A stretch of DNA of 64,000 bases from Hyphomicrobiales bacterium (GTDB lineage Bacteria > Pseudomonadota > Alphaproteobacteria > Rhizobiales > Rhizobiaceae): positions 95,316 to 159,315 of the forward strand of contig UBMU01000036.1 in assembly GCA_900466605.1 (NCBI GenBank), given 5' to 3'. The notes beneath the pieces were generated by a model, which did not search any database, was not told the origin of the DNA, and saw nothing but the letters and a program-made list of their open reading frames with translations. Within the stretch, counting starts at the first letter, position 1. Every line of letters starts with the position of its first letter. Below are positions 32,959 to 42,466 of the stretch, one piece after another. The position numbers and the translations under genes were made by a program.

Positions 32959-34380
32959 TCAGGAGGCTGCGAGGCAGGCCGGCGAGATCCTGTAGGCGAA
33001 GATCGTCTTACCGCGATAGTAGCCTTCGGCCGGCTGCCAGCTTCGGACCAGCTCAGGCGTTTGTGCACAGTCCACCGGATGTGTTGTCACGAAAAGCACA
33101 TTGTCTGCAACATCGCCCGGCAGGGCAAAGCTCTGCTCATAGTAGTTGTCCGGTGAGCCCACGGGCGGCTTGGCATAGATACGAACAGGATCGTTCCGTA
33201 GGGTATGGAACATATCCGCCAGCAGATCCCGGCTGTCGCTGACGATGATCGGCGTGGCCGATTGTCTCGCCAGCTCGCCTGCCTCGCGGCTGATAGCGCT
33301 ACGGCCAAGGTAGCGCTTCATGATCTCGTTCCCGTTCGGAAGCGCCAGCTGGTGTGCAAAGACGGCGGCCAGGGGAAACAGCAAACTGGCTGCGCCGTTT
33401 ATCATCAGCGAGATACGCAATCCCCTTGGCCAGAGGCGGTGAAGCAGCCAGACGGCAAGGATCGTTCCTGCGACATAGGCCGTGACGCCCCAGTTGGCAT
33501 AGGCTTTGGCGACCAGCGCCTGAAGCGTGATCAGCAGAACGACGGGGATCGACAACCAGATCAGCAGCCTTTCTCGCGGCTCGCTCTTTCCCTTGAACGC
33601 GCGAACAACGGCCCAGAGCATCGCAAAGAATACGATCGGCCCGACGACACCGAATTGCGCCGCGAAGAATTCCAGGCCTCCGGCCACGTCGATCCCGAGT
33701 TTGCTCCAGTGAGCGATGCTGGTGGTGTGACGCACCGTCGTCCCGTCGTGGGCAAGGTTCCACCAGAGGTTCGGCGCAGCAACGGCAAGAGCAACGATGA
33801 CCGATAGCAGGAAATCGCGCCAGGCTACGCGCGCCGTCGACAGGAAGATGAGCGCCATCAGGCCCCCGGGAACGACGAAGAGGATGGCGTATTTTGAAAG
33901 GAACGCGCAGCCGAAGGCAAATCCCATGAGAATGGCGAGACCCATCGAACGCTTCTCGGTCAGGCCGAAATAGGCCCATAGCGCGACGGCCAGGAAGAAG
34001 AGAAGCACGACGTCGGTTGAAAAGAACACCGATGACAGCGCAACACCGGGCAGGGTGATGAAGGTTGCCCCGGTCCATCCCTCGATCTCGCGCCCGACAA
34101 GCCGCCTGGCTGTCCTCATCAACACGATCGCGGTCGCCATATGGATCAGCGGTCCGCAAAGCCTGATCCAATAAATCGATGTCGATCCTGCAAGCTCGGT
34201 CATTGCCCGAATGACCCAGGCGATCATCGGCGGCTTTGAATAGTAGCCAAAATCGAGATGCTGCGACCAGAGCCAGTACTGCGCCTCATCGACGAACAGA
34301 TCGGTCGTGTCGAAATGAAGGGTGATGACTCGCCAGAGCGTCACCCCAAGAATGATAAAGAGGCCAAGTCTGGCAGACAT
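32959..34380 (-). CDS. Family 39 glycosyltransferase (ArnT/PMT-like)
   Basis: 473 residues with about ten membrane segments. The first periplasmic loop carries LFVDEAQYWLWSQHLDFGYYSKPP, containing the catalytic DE and the YYSKPPM motif typical of lipid-linked sugar transferases of the GT-C fold (ArnT, PMT). These use polyprenyl-phosphate sugars to modify lipid A, LPS or proteins in the periplasm; the acceptor is not predictable. The ATG at 34380 is the likely start (a TTG at 34404 is possible). The end overlaps no neighbour. Confidence 0.85.
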   Translation of the reverse strand: MSARLGLFIILGVTLWRVITLHFDTTDLFVDEAQYWLWSQHLDFGYYSKPPMIAWVIRAMTELAGSTSIYWIRLCGPLIHMATAIVLMRTARRLVGREIEGWTGATFITLPGVALSSVFFSTDVVLLFFLAVALWAYFGLTEKRSMGLAILMGFAFGCAFLSKYAILFVVPGGLMALIFLSTARVAWRDFLLSVIVALAVAAPNLWWNLAHDGTTVRHTTSIAHWSKLGIDVAGGLEFFAAQFGVVGPIVFFAMLWAVVRAFKGKSEPRERLLIWLSIPVVLLITLQALVAKAYANWGVTAYVAGTILAVWLLHRLWPRGLRISLMINGAASLLFPLAAVFAHQLALPNGNEIMKRYLGRSAISREAGELARQSATPIIVSDSRDLLADMFHTLRNDPVRIYAKPPVGSPDNYYEQSFALPGDVADNVLFVTTHPVDCAQTPELVRSWQPAEGYYRGKTIFAYRISPACLAAS

Positions 34381-34478
34381 GAACGGAAATTCCGCTGAAC
34401 TCAAACGCAGTAGTAGCGAAGCTTAGCGCGCCGGCGTGCCGGGCGTGTGCCTGGTTTTTACTGACTGTTCATGGAGAT

Positions 34479-34592
34479 TCAAAGGACGCGCAGTGCAACT
34501 TGACCGCGGGTCGCCTCGATGCGGTCCAACAGCGTAACGGCTGCGAGAACAGCAAGAGCGAGGAAGCACGACCCCAATCCAAGAACAATCAT
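34479..34592 (-). CDS. Tiny membrane peptide, 37 aa
   Basis: A 37-codon frame: MIVLGLGSCFLALAVLAAVT followed by LLDRIEATRGQVALRVL. It has one hydrophobic helix and a basic/polar tail, like small single-span membrane proteins. AAGGA lies 7 bases before the ATG. It is too short to be certain and has no recognised family. Confidence 0.4.
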   Translation of the reverse strand: MIVLGLGSCFLALAVLAAVTLLDRIEATRGQVALRVL

Positions 34593-35025
34593 TGCCCAAT
34601 CCTTCTGACGTCATGTCACGGTTATTTCTGGGCGTATAACACAAAGCTTGCGCCGGACTTGTAGCAGCGCTGCAACGCAAGCCCAGTAATTCGTAGATGG
34701 TTATTAGGGTCTGTCGGAAAGTCGACATTCATAAAATACGCATTAACCTTCAGGCAAGGAATTAACCATAAACATTGCATGACACGTCGGAATGGGAAAG
34801 CTCACTCGTTCCCACCAGGCATGAAGCCGCACCGCCGTACCGGTCGATCCGGAATCCATCTCATCAAGCAGCTCCGAAGCAGAATCTACTGATCGGGAGG
34901 CTCTGGGCCGCCGGCTGCCGCCGGAGGCAAGCCATCCGTCAGCAGCGTGCCTGCGGCGCGGAGCAACAGTTTTAATGACGGGCAAGGGCCCGGCATGTGG
35001 TTGGGGACAGGTGTTGGGGCAGGAA
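34593..35025. other. Intergenic region upstream of the chemotaxis operon
   Basis: About 430 bases between the divergent tiny peptide and icpA. It is AT-richer near 34690-34790 and has two ATTAACC repeats at 34742 and 34761 (19 bases apart). No -35/-10 pair is convincing. It probably holds the promoter of the chemotaxis operon, which in rhizobia is under VisNR/Rem control; that is inference. Confidence 0.5.
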
Positions 35026-36639
35026 ATGCCATCAGATCAGGCTCGGGGAGCGCAGGCAGGCAGCTTGCGGGAGCGGCTGCGCTTTGCCGGTCTCGATGCC
35101 GAAAACTGCGATCTGGTCCGGCGCCATCGTCTCGACCTTCAGCAGCATCTGACTGCCGGCCTGCGCGATCTTTTCCAGCGGTTTCAATCGTTTCCAGACG
35201 CAGCGCGCAATTTCGAGAGCGAACGCCAGGTCGAGCGGCTTCACGACCTGCACGCCTCGCACTGGGATGTTCTGACGGACGCACGGTTCGACAGTCTCTA
35301 CGCCGAGCGTGTGAAGGTTCTGTCTGATTCCGAAAGCAAGATGGGCCTCGAACCGCGTTGGCATGTAGCGGGTCACGGCGTCGTTCTAGAACACGTTATC
35401 GGTGGCCTTGCGAGCGAGCTGGCCGGCCGATCATTTCTGCCAGGCAGTCGTCGTCGAGCCAAGGAAATCTCCGACCTCATGTCGGCGATCATTCGTCTCG
35501 TGATGGTGGACGTCGAGATCGCCGTATCCCTGCGGTTCAATGCCTTGCGGGCTGGTCAGCAGCGGGCGCTCGCCGATCAGCGCAACAGTGACAAGGCGGA
35601 AGTTGCACGCGTTTTCGCCGATGTGATCAATGCCCTCGCTGCCCGCGATCTTACGGTTCGAGTAACCGTTGAAGAAGACGGCGCCCACCGGGACATCGCC
35701 CAGGCGCTCAATAGCGCGCTCGATGCCGTACAGTCCGAATTTCAGGCGATCGCTGAAAAGACAGCGGTGGCTGGAACATCCGTCCAGACCCTTGGCGATG
35801 CGTCGAAGCAATTCGCCGGCAACGCATCCGCTCATGCCCAGCAGTTGCTCTCGTCAGCCGCCGCCCTTGCCGATCTGTCCGAAAGCGTCCGCCACGGCGC
35901 CGCTGGCAGCCGCGCTGCCGAGCAGGCGGCAGCCTCGACACGCACTGCAGCCGAAGAAAGTGGCCAGGTCGTCGGTCGGGCAATTGCGGCCATGGCGGAT
36001 ATTGAGCAGTCCGCCGAGAGAATTGGCCAGATCATCGGAGCGATCGACGAGATCGCCTTCCAGACCAATCTTCTGGCGCTGAATGCCGGCATTGAAGCTG
36101 CTCGCGCAGGTGACTCCGGACGTGGTTTTGCTGTCGTTGCACAGGAGGTGCGCGCCTTGGCGCAGCGCTCCGCCGACGCTGCGCGAGAAATCAAGACGCT
36201 CGTGAGCACCACCAAGTCGCAGGTGGATGCCGGTGTCCAGATGGTCGGGCGTACCCAGGATTCGATCGGCAGCATCGTCCGGCAGGTCAGCGACATCAAC
36301 ACGGCGATTGCGGCCGTCGCAAGTCAGGCAAGCGAGCACGCTGCGAACCTCGATGTCGTGACGGCTGATGTGAAGGGCCTCGGCGTGCAGATCAGCGACA
36401 ACGCGGCTTCTGTAGCGCGTTCGGCTGAAGGCGCGGATTACCTGCACACAGTCATCGTCGAACTTGGCCAGACGATTCGCGAATTTCGCATTGCCCGGCA
36501 GAACGGTGAGCCCGCGCGCCCGGCGCCGCTGTTGTCCCCGCTCGTCGACGTCAGGCGGGCCGCCGACATCGTGGTTGACGACGAGGATTTTGGATTTGTG
36601 CAGCCCGTAGCCTCGGTCGGAGGGCGGATTGTTTACTAA
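35026..36639 (+). CDS. icpA: Cytosolic methyl-accepting chemotaxis protein, globin-like sensor
   Basis: 537 residues, no membrane segment. The N-terminal 150 residues resemble a globin-coupled sensor, ending in KMGLEPRWHVAGH, but the proximal His position (H-x-x-[IV]-G) is Glu103. A HAMP-like linker (VFADVINALAARDLTVRV) leads to the MCP signalling hairpin with EIAFQTNLLALNAGIEAARAG and ARAL-QRSADAAREIK. It signals to CheA/CheW in the cytoplasm. The first gene of the chemotaxis operon; IcpA in S. meliloti has the same place. Start at 35026 (GGGG upstream) rather than the ATG at 34975, which has no site. Confidence 0.88.
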   Translation: MPSDQARGAQAGSLRERLRFAGLDAENCDLVRRHRLDLQQHLTAGLRDLFQRFQSFPDAARNFESERQVERLHDLHASHWDVLTDARFDSLYAERVKVLSDSESKMGLEPRWHVAGHGVVLEHVIGGLASELAGRSFLPGSRRRAKEISDLMSAIIRLVMVDVEIAVSLRFNALRAGQQRALADQRNSDKAEVARVFADVINALAARDLTVRVTVEEDGAHRDIAQALNSALDAVQSEFQAIAEKTAVAGTSVQTLGDASKQFAGNASAHAQQLLSSAAALADLSESVRHGAAGSRAAEQAAASTRTAAEESGQVVGRAIAAMADIEQSAERIGQIIGAIDEIAFQTNLLALNAGIEAARAGDSGRGFAVVAQEVRALAQRSADAAREIKTLVSTTKSQVDAGVQMVGRTQDSIGSIVRQVSDINTAIAAVASQASEHAANLDVVTADVKGLGVQISDNAASVARSAEGADYLHTVIVELGQTIREFRIARQNGEPARPAPLLSPLVDVRRAADIVVDDEDFGFVQPVASVGGRIVY

Positions 36640-36702
36640 CGCACCGATATATGAGCGCCGCTCGCATTCGTGGAGTGGGAACCAGGAGACAAGGAAGAGC
36701 TG

Positions 36703-36999
36703 ATGGCGGCAAAAAAAACTGGGAAGACGCTGAACCTGTCAGCGGTGCTTGATTTGAACGAGGCGGCCACGCTTCGCGACAAGCTCCTCTCGCTGCGCGG
36801 CAACGATCTGGCCATCGACGCCTCAGCAGTCGAGCGCGTAGGTGCGCTGAGCGCGCAGGTCCTTATGGCCGCTGCCAAGACCTGGGACCAGGACAAGTTC
36901 GCGTTCACCTTCAACAAGGCTTCGGACGCATTTCAGAAAACCATGCAGCTGATTGGTGTCGACATCCACCATCTGCTCGCCAAGGAGATCCGGCAATGA
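36703..36999 (+). CDS. cheS: CheS-like STAS domain chemotaxis protein
   Basis: 98 residues: a STAS-like alpha/beta fold with LNLSAVLDLNEAATLRDKLLS, LAIDASAVERVGALSAQVL and a helix at the end (DAFQKTMQLIGV). In S. meliloti, CheS is a small protein of this size encoded in the same place; it binds CheA and speeds dephosphorylation of the CheY1 sink. The same role is inferred. The start at 36703 has AAGGAAG upstream. Its stop overlaps the cheY1 start (ATGA). Confidence 0.85.
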   Translation: MAAKKTGKTLNLSAVLDLNEAATLRDKLLSLRGNDLAIDASAVERVGALSAQVLMAAAKTWDQDKFAFTFNKASDAFQKTMQLIGVDIHHLLAKEIRQ

Positions 37000-37361
37000 A
37001 GAAAAAAGTGCTTACCGTGGATGATTCACGGACCATTCGGAACATGCTGCTCGTGACCCTCAACAATGCGGGCTTCGAGACGATCCAGGCTGAAGACGGC
37101 GTCGAAGGCCTCGAGGTTTTGGAAGAATCCAATCCCGACGTGATCGTCACCGACATCAACATGCCGCGCCTAGACGGTTTCGGCTTTATTGAGGGCGTGC
37201 GCCGCAACGACAAGTATCGCGCCATCCCGATCCTGGTCCTGACGACCGAAAGCGACGCGGAAAAGAAGAACCGCGCACGCCAGGCCGGTGCCACCGGCTG
37301 GATCGTCAAGCCTTTCGACCCTGCCAAGCTGATCGATGCCATTGAGCGCGTAACCGCTTAA
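36996..37361 (+). CDS. cheY1: Chemotaxis response regulator CheY1 (phosphate sink type)
   Basis: 121-residue receiver: LTVDDSRTIRN, acceptor Asp in VIVTDINMPRLDGFG, Thr in VLTTESDAEKK and Lys in IVKPFDP. In S. meliloti CheY1 does not drive the motor but drains phosphate from CheY2 via CheA; the position after cheS supports this identity. Overlaps cheS by four bases and is followed by cheA after 17. Confidence 0.93.
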   Translation: MKKKVLTVDDSRTIRNMLLVTLNNAGFETIQAEDGVEGLEVLEESNPDVIVTDINMPRLDGFGFIEGVRRNDKYRAIPILVLTTESDAEKKNRARQAGATGWIVKPFDPAKLIDAIERVTA

Positions 37362-37378
37362 ACCCAGGATTTTCGCCT

Positions 37379-39658
37379 ATGGATATGAACGAAATCAAAG
37401 AGATCTTTTTCCAGGAGTGCGAGGAACAGCTCGCGGAACTGGAATCCGGTCTTCTGAAAATGAATGATGGCGATCGCGATCCGGAAACCGTCAACGCGGT
37501 GTTCCGTGCCGTCCATTCGATCAAGGGCGGCGCTGGCGCCTTTGGTCTGGATGACCTCGTCGCCTTCGCGCATGTCTTCGAGACCACACTTGATTGCGTT
37601 CGTTCCAACAAGCTTGAGCCGACACAGGATGTCCTGAAGGTCATGCTGAAGTCGGCAGACGTCTTGGCCGATCTGACCAACGCCGCCCGCGATGGCGGCG
37701 GCGTCGACGAAAGCCGCAGCCGCGGCTTGGTGAAGGAACTGGAAGCGCTCGCCAACGGCGAGTTGCCAACGCCGTCCGCGGCCGTGGAAGCCCCGGCGCC
37801 CAAGCCGGCACCAGTCGCCGCCGCTCCGGCGCCAAAGCCTACCGATGACAGCGGCTTCCAGCCGATCCCCTTCTCCTTCGACGATTTCGGCGGCGAAGAG
37901 GAAGAAGCCGGCTCGGATCTGCCGTCTTACGAAATCATCTTCAAGCCACGCTCTGACCTTTATTCCAAGGGCAACGACGCGACCCTCCTGCTGCGCGATC
38001 TCTCACGCCTCGGCGAAATGAGCGTCTATTGCAACATGGATGCGCTGCCCGGTCTCGACGAACTCGATCCGGAAGCGGCTTATTTCTACTGGAACGTCAC
38101 GCTCAAGACCGACAAGGGCGAAGACGCGATCCGCACCGTATTCGAGTTCGCAGAGTGGGACTGCGATCTGCAGATCACCGCGGCCGAGGCAAAGGTTGTC
38201 GTCGCCGACACCGAAGAATTGCCGATGATCCCGGTTCCCTTCGACCTGTCGATCCTTGATGACGGTGCTGCCGAAGCGCCGATCGAACAGCCGAAGGCCG
38301 ATGTCGCGGCCGCGGTTGCCGCCGCCGAGACTGCATCCAACGTCTCGCAGATGGCTGCCGCTGCTGCCCGCGTTGAAAAGAAGGAATCGGCCGCTGCGGC
38401 TGCTGCAAACGCGGCTGCCGCTGCCCAGAATAATGCTGCTGCCGCAAGCGCGGGCCAGACGATCCGCGTCGATCTCGACCGCGTCGACCGCCTTATCAAC
38501 CTCGTCGGCGAGCTTGTCATCAACCAGGCGATGCTCTCGCAGAGCGTCATCGAAAACGACACGACCGGCACGTCCTCGATCAACATGGGCCTCGAAGAGC
38601 TGCAGCAGCTCACCCGCGAGATCCAGGATTCGGTCATGGCGATCCGCGCGCAGCCGGTAAAGCCGGTCTTCCAGCGCATGTCGCGTATCGTTCGCGAAAT
38701 CGCAGACATGACGGGTAAGACGATCCGCCTGATCACTGAGGGTGAAAACACCGAAGTGGACAAGACGGTCATCGACAAGCTGGCCGAACCGCTGACGCAC
38801 ATGATCCGCAACGCGGTCGACCACGGCATTGAGACGCCAGAGAAGCGTGCGGCCAACGGTAAGAACGTCGAGGGCACGGTTCGCCTGACGGCAAAGCACC
38901 GCTCTGGCCGCATCCTGATTGAACTGGCCGACGACGGCGCCGGCATCAACCGCGAGAAGGTGAAGCAGAAGGCGATCGCCAACGAGTTGATCCCGGCTGA
39001 TGCCAATCTGACGGACGAGGAAATCGATAACCTGATCTTCCTGCCGGGCTTCTCTACGGCCGACAAGATTTCCGACATTTCCGGTCGCGGCGTCGGCATG
39101 GACGTCGTCAAGCGCTCGATCCAGGCGCTCGGTGGCCGCATCAACATCACCTCGAAGCCGGGGCAGGGCTCCGTCTTCACGATGAGTTTGCCGCTGACAC
39201 TCGCCGTTCTTGACGGCATGGTCGTCACTGTTGCCGGTCAGACGCTGGTCGTGCCGTTGACGGCGATCGTGGAGACACTGCAACCGGAAGCCGCCGCGAT
39301 TCATTCCTTCGGCGCAAACCATCGCCTGATCTCGATCCGTAACAGCTTCTGCCCGCTGGTCGATGTCGGTCGCATCCTGAACTTCCGTGCCACGCAGGCC
39401 AATCCTGTCGAAGGAGTTGCTCTTCTCGTTGAATCGGAAGGCGGCGGTCAGCGCGCCCTCATGGTCGATGCGATCCAGGGGCAGCGCCAGGTCGTCATCA
39501 AGAGCCTTGAGGCGAACTACACGCACGTTCCTGGTATCGCTGCGGCGACCATCCTCGGCGACGGTCGCGTGGCTCTCATCCTGGACGTCGACGCGGTCGT
39601 GGGAGCCTCCCGCGGTCAAGCGTTGAGGCAGGAAGTGTCACTGGCAGCTGTGGGGTAA
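37379..39658 (+). CDS. cheA: Chemotaxis histidine kinase CheA
   Basis: 759 residues in the cytoplasm. P1 has His46 in AVHSIKGGAGAFG; then an Ala/Pro-rich linker and a second domain for CheY binding, an Ala-rich stretch (about 310-360), P3 dimerisation helix (RVDRLINLVGELVINQAML), P4 ATPase with NAVDHGIETPEKR, DDGAGIN and GRGVGMDVV, and a C-terminal CheW-like P5 domain. It phosphorylates CheY1, CheY2 and CheB. The linker is long, as in rhizobial CheA. Confidence 0.97.
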   Translation: MDMNEIKEIFFQECEEQLAELESGLLKMNDGDRDPETVNAVFRAVHSIKGGAGAFGLDDLVAFAHVFETTLDCVRSNKLEPTQDVLKVMLKSADVLADLTNAARDGGGVDESRSRGLVKELEALANGELPTPSAAVEAPAPKPAPVAAAPAPKPTDDSGFQPIPFSFDDFGGEEEEAGSDLPSYEIIFKPRSDLYSKGNDATLLLRDLSRLGEMSVYCNMDALPGLDELDPEAAYFYWNVTLKTDKGEDAIRTVFEFAEWDCDLQITAAEAKVVVADTEELPMIPVPFDLSILDDGAAEAPIEQPKADVAAAVAAAETASNVSQMAAAAARVEKKESAAAAAANAAAAAQNNAAAASAGQTIRVDLDRVDRLINLVGELVINQAMLSQSVIENDTTGTSSINMGLEELQQLTREIQDSVMAIRAQPVKPVFQRMSRIVREIADMTGKTIRLITEGENTEVDKTVIDKLAEPLTHMIRNAVDHGIETPEKRAANGKNVEGTVRLTAKHRSGRILIELADDGAGINREKVKQKAIANELIPADANLTDEEIDNLIFLPGFSTADKISDISGRGVGMDVVKRSIQALGGRINITSKPGQGSVFTMSLPLTLAVLDGMVVTVAGQTLVVPLTAIVETLQPEAAAIHSFGANHRLISIRNSFCPLVDVGRILNFRATQANPVEGVALLVESEGGGQRALMVDAIQGQRQVVIKSLEANYTHVPGIAAATILGDGRVALILDVDAVVGASRGQALRQEVSLAAVG

Positions 39659-39661
39659 GCT

Positions 39662-40129
39662 ATGTCGTATGCCGTAAAAAGTCTGAAGGATGGGGACCGC
39701 GAGTTGATCGCGTTCCGCATCGGGGATCAGGAATTTTGCGTGAATGTCATGTCGGTGCGCGAGATCCGCGGATGGACGCCGGCAACGGCGATGCCGCACT
39801 CGCCCGGCTACATGAAGGGCGTCATCAATCTGCGCGGTGCGGTGCTGCCGATTATCGATCTGTCGGCTCGCCTCGGCATGCCGGCCACTGTGCCGACCGC
39901 GCGACACGTCATCATCGTAGCGCAGGTGCACCGCAAGGTCGTCGGTCTGCTGGTCGATGCCGTGTCCGACATTCTGACCGTCACTGAAGACAATGTGCAG
40001 CCGACACCGGAAATCGCATCTGAGCTGCAGCGCCAGTTCGCCCGCGGCATCCTGGCGATCGACAAGCGCATGATCTGCCTGCTCGAGCTCGAAGCCATTT
40101 TCCCCGAATCGGAAAGCGAAGCCGCATGA
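39662..40129 (+). CDS. cheW: Chemotaxis coupling protein CheW
   Basis: 155 residues with one CheW fold: ELIAFRIGDQEFCVNVMSVREI, then PGYMKGVINLRGAVLPIIDLSARLG and VVGLLVDAVSDIL. It links receptors to CheA. The start is 3 bases after the cheA stop with GGGTAAG as the ribosome binding site inside cheA, so translation is coupled. Its stop overlaps the cheR start. Confidence 0.96.
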   Translation: MSYAVKSLKDGDRELIAFRIGDQEFCVNVMSVREIRGWTPATAMPHSPGYMKGVINLRGAVLPIIDLSARLGMPATVPTARHVIIVAQVHRKVVGLLVDAVSDILTVTEDNVQPTPEIASELQRQFARGILAIDKRMICLLELEAIFPESESEAA

Positions 40130-41037
40130 ATGTCCTGAGTGCAAAAGACGCGCGGCAGGGAAGCCCCGACGAGGTTCTGGCGAGCGGCGAATATCCGCTG
40201 ACGCGCCGCGACCTCACGGAAATCGCTGCGATGATCTACTCGGATGCAGGCATTTTCCTGAACGAGACGAAGGCTTCCCTGGTCTACTCGCGGCTGTCGA
40301 AGCACATCCGCAACCTCGGCCTGTCGGGTTTTCGCGAATATTGCGCGCTCGTCTCCTCGCCGGCCGGGGCCGCCCCGCGCCGCGAGATGCTGTCGCATCT
40401 GACGACTAACTTCACGCGCTTCTTCCGCGAGAACCACCACTTCGAGCACCTTCGGGACCACGTGCTGCCGGAACTGCTGCATCGCGCGAAGATGGGCGGC
40501 CGGGTTCGTATCTGGTCGGCTGCCTCGTCGGATGGCCAAGAACCCTATTCCATCGCACTCACCGTACTGTCGATGATGCCCAACGTCGCCGACTACGACT
40601 TCAAGATCCTGGCGACTGATATCGATCCGAAGATTTTGGCGATCGCCCGTGCCGGTGCCTATGACGAGAGCGCGCTCGAAACCGTGTCGCCCGCCATGCG
40701 CAAGCAGTGGTTCAGCGAGGTCGAGGTCCAGGGGCGGCGCAAGTTCCAGGTCGATGACCGCGTCAAGCGTTTGATCACCTACAATGAATTGAACCTGATG
40801 GCGCAGTGGCCGTTCAAGGGCAAGTTCGACGTCATCTTCTGCCGCAATGTGGTGATCTATTTCGATGAGCCGACACAGATGAAGATCTGGTCGCGCTTCG
40901 CAGAATTGCTGCCGGAGGGCGGGCATCTTTACATCGGCCATTCCGAGCGCGTCTCCGGTGACGCCAAGCATGTCTTCGACAACATTGGCATCACGACCTA
41001 TCGCTACACGACCAAGGGCGTGGGGAGGAAGGCATGA
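40126..41037 (+). CDS. cheR: Chemotaxis protein methyltransferase CheR
   Basis: 303 residues. Methylates receptor glutamates with S-adenosylmethionine. N-terminal helical part (LTEIAAMIYSDAGIFLNETKASLVYSRL) and the SAM-binding Rossmann part: NFTRFFRENHHFEHL, IWSAASSDGQEPYSIALT, IDPKILAIARAG, and VIFCRNVVIYFDE. Start overlaps the cheW stop by four bases; the stop overlaps cheB. Confidence 0.96.
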   Translation: MNVLSAKDARQGSPDEVLASGEYPLTRRDLTEIAAMIYSDAGIFLNETKASLVYSRLSKHIRNLGLSGFREYCALVSSPAGAAPRREMLSHLTTNFTRFFRENHHFEHLRDHVLPELLHRAKMGGRVRIWSAASSDGQEPYSIALTVLSMMPNVADYDFKILATDIDPKILAIARAGAYDESALETVSPAMRKQWFSEVEVQGRRKFQVDDRVKRLITYNELNLMAQWPFKGKFDVIFCRNVVIYFDEPTQMKIWSRFAELLPEGGHLYIGHSERVSGDAKHVFDNIGITTYRYTTKGVGRKA

Positions 41038-42077
41038 GCGCACCTGCCAGAGTTCTCGTCGTCGACGACTCCGCGACGATGCGCGGCCTGATCACCGCTG
41101 TCCTGAGTGCTGATCCTGAGGTCAGCGTCATCGGACAGGCAGGCGACGCGCTTGAGGCGCGCGAGGCGATCAAGAAACTCAACCCTGATGTCGTGACACT
41201 CGATATCGAGATGCCGAACATGAACGGCCTCGATTTTCTCGAAAAGATCATGCGGCTGCGCCCCATGCCCGTCATCATGGTCTCGACGCTGACCCATCGT
41301 GGCGCCGACGCCTCGCTGGCGGCACTTGAGATCGGGGCGTTCGACTGCGTCGGCAAGCCGCTTCCGGGCGATGCGCGTCCATTCGGCGATCTCGCCGAGA
41401 AGGTGAAAGCGGCCGCGCGTTCGCAGCGCCGCCAGTACACCCAGCCGGCACCGGCTGCACCGCCACCGGCCGTTGCCGATTTCCGCGTCGGCCGCAAGAT
41501 CGTCGCAATCGGCTCGTCGACCGGCGGTGTTGAGGCGCTGATTGCCGTGCTCCAGAAGTTCCCGGCGAATTGTCCGCCGACGGTTATCACGCAACATATG
41601 CCGCCGACCTTCACGAAGAGCTTCGCGGAGCGCCTCAACCGCCTCTGTGCGCCCGTCGTGCAGGAAGCGACAGACGGCGCACGCCTCGAGATCGGCAAGA
41701 TCTATCTCGCGCCGGGTGGTGAGCGTCACCTTCAGGTTGCCAACGCCCATGCGCCTTGCTGCCGGCTCATCGAACGCGATCCGGTAAACGGCCACAGACC
41801 GTCCGTCGACGTGCTGTTTGACTCGGTGGCCGAGCTGGCCGGCCGCAACGCGGTCGGCGTGATCCTGACCGGAATGGGACGCGACGGAGCCGCGGGTCTC
41901 TTGAAGATGCGCCATTCCGGCGCGCGTACCCTTGGCCAGAACGAAAAGACCTCGGTGGTCTATGGAATGCCAAGGGTCGCTTACGAACTCGGTGCCGTCG
42001 AGCAGCAACTGCCGCTGACCGCAATCGGCGAAGAAATATTGAAAATGACAGCCGCCCGCAAGGAAGGAACTGACTAA
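41034..42077 (+). CDS. cheB: Chemotaxis response regulator protein-glutamate methylesterase CheB
   Basis: 347 residues. N-terminal receiver (VVDDSATMRG, acceptor Asp in TLDIEMPNMNG) and a C-terminal methylesterase with the catalytic Ser in IGSSTGGVEAL, His in ITQHMPPTFTKSFAERL and Asp in TGMGRDGAAGLLKM. Removes methyl groups from, and deamidates, receptors. A proline-rich linker (PAPAAPPPAV) joins the domains. Overlaps cheR by 4 bases and cheY2 by 1 base. Confidence 0.97.
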   Translation: MSAPARVLVVDDSATMRGLITAVLSADPEVSVIGQAGDALEAREAIKKLNPDVVTLDIEMPNMNGLDFLEKIMRLRPMPVIMVSTLTHRGADASLAALEIGAFDCVGKPLPGDARPFGDLAEKVKAAARSQRRQYTQPAPAAPPPAVADFRVGRKIVAIGSSTGGVEALIAVLQKFPANCPPTVITQHMPPTFTKSFAERLNRLCAPVVQEATDGARLEIGKIYLAPGGERHLQVANAHAPCCRLIERDPVNGHRPSVDVLFDSVAELAGRNAVGVILTGMGRDGAAGLLKMRHSGARTLGQNEKTSVVYGMPRVAYELGAVEQQLPLTAIGEEILKMTAARKEGTD

Positions 42078-42466
42078 TGTCTATCGCAGAGAAAATCAAA
42101 GTTCTGATCGTCGACGATCAGGTCACCAGCCGTCTGCTGCTCAGCGACGCTCTGACCCAGCTCGGCTTCAAGCAGATCACGGCCGCCGGCGACGGTGAGC
42201 AGGGCCTGAAGATCATGACGCAGCAGCCGCATCACCTTGTGATCTCCGATTTCAACATGCCGAAGATGGATGGCCTCGGCTTCCTCCAGGCTGTTCGCGC
42301 CAACCCGGCGACGAAGAAGGCGGCGTTCATCATCCTGACGGCGCAGGGCGACCGCGCACTGGTTACGAAGGCTGCGCAGCTTGGCGCCAATAACGTTCTC
42401 GCCAAGCCCTTCACGATCGAGAAAATGAAGGCGGCTATCGAAGCCGTATTTGGAGCATTGAAATGA
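42077..42466 (+). CDS. cheY2: Chemotaxis response regulator CheY2 (motor-binding)
   Basis: 129-residue receiver: VLIVDDQVTSRLLL, acceptor Asp in LVISDFNMPKMDGLG, Thr in IILTAQGD, Lys in VLAKPFTIEKMK. In S. meliloti CheY2-P binds the motor and lowers its speed. The start overlaps the cheB stop by one base (TAATG). Confidence 0.92.
   Translation: MSIAEKIKVLIVDDQVTSRLLLSDALTQLGFKQITAAGDGEQGLKIMTQQPHHLVISDFNMPKMDGLGFLQAVRANPATKKAAFIILTAQGDRALVTKAAQLGANNVLAKPFTIEKMKAAIEAVFGALK

Noticed and set aside
34742..34767. Two ATTAACC repeats that resemble CtrA half sites
   Set aside because: The half sites are 19 bases apart instead of the usual 11, so a functional CtrA site is not supported.
38003..39619. 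A 538-codon open frame on the minus strand inside cheA
   Set aside because: cheA is fully recognisable on the plus strand; the opposite frame has no family pattern.
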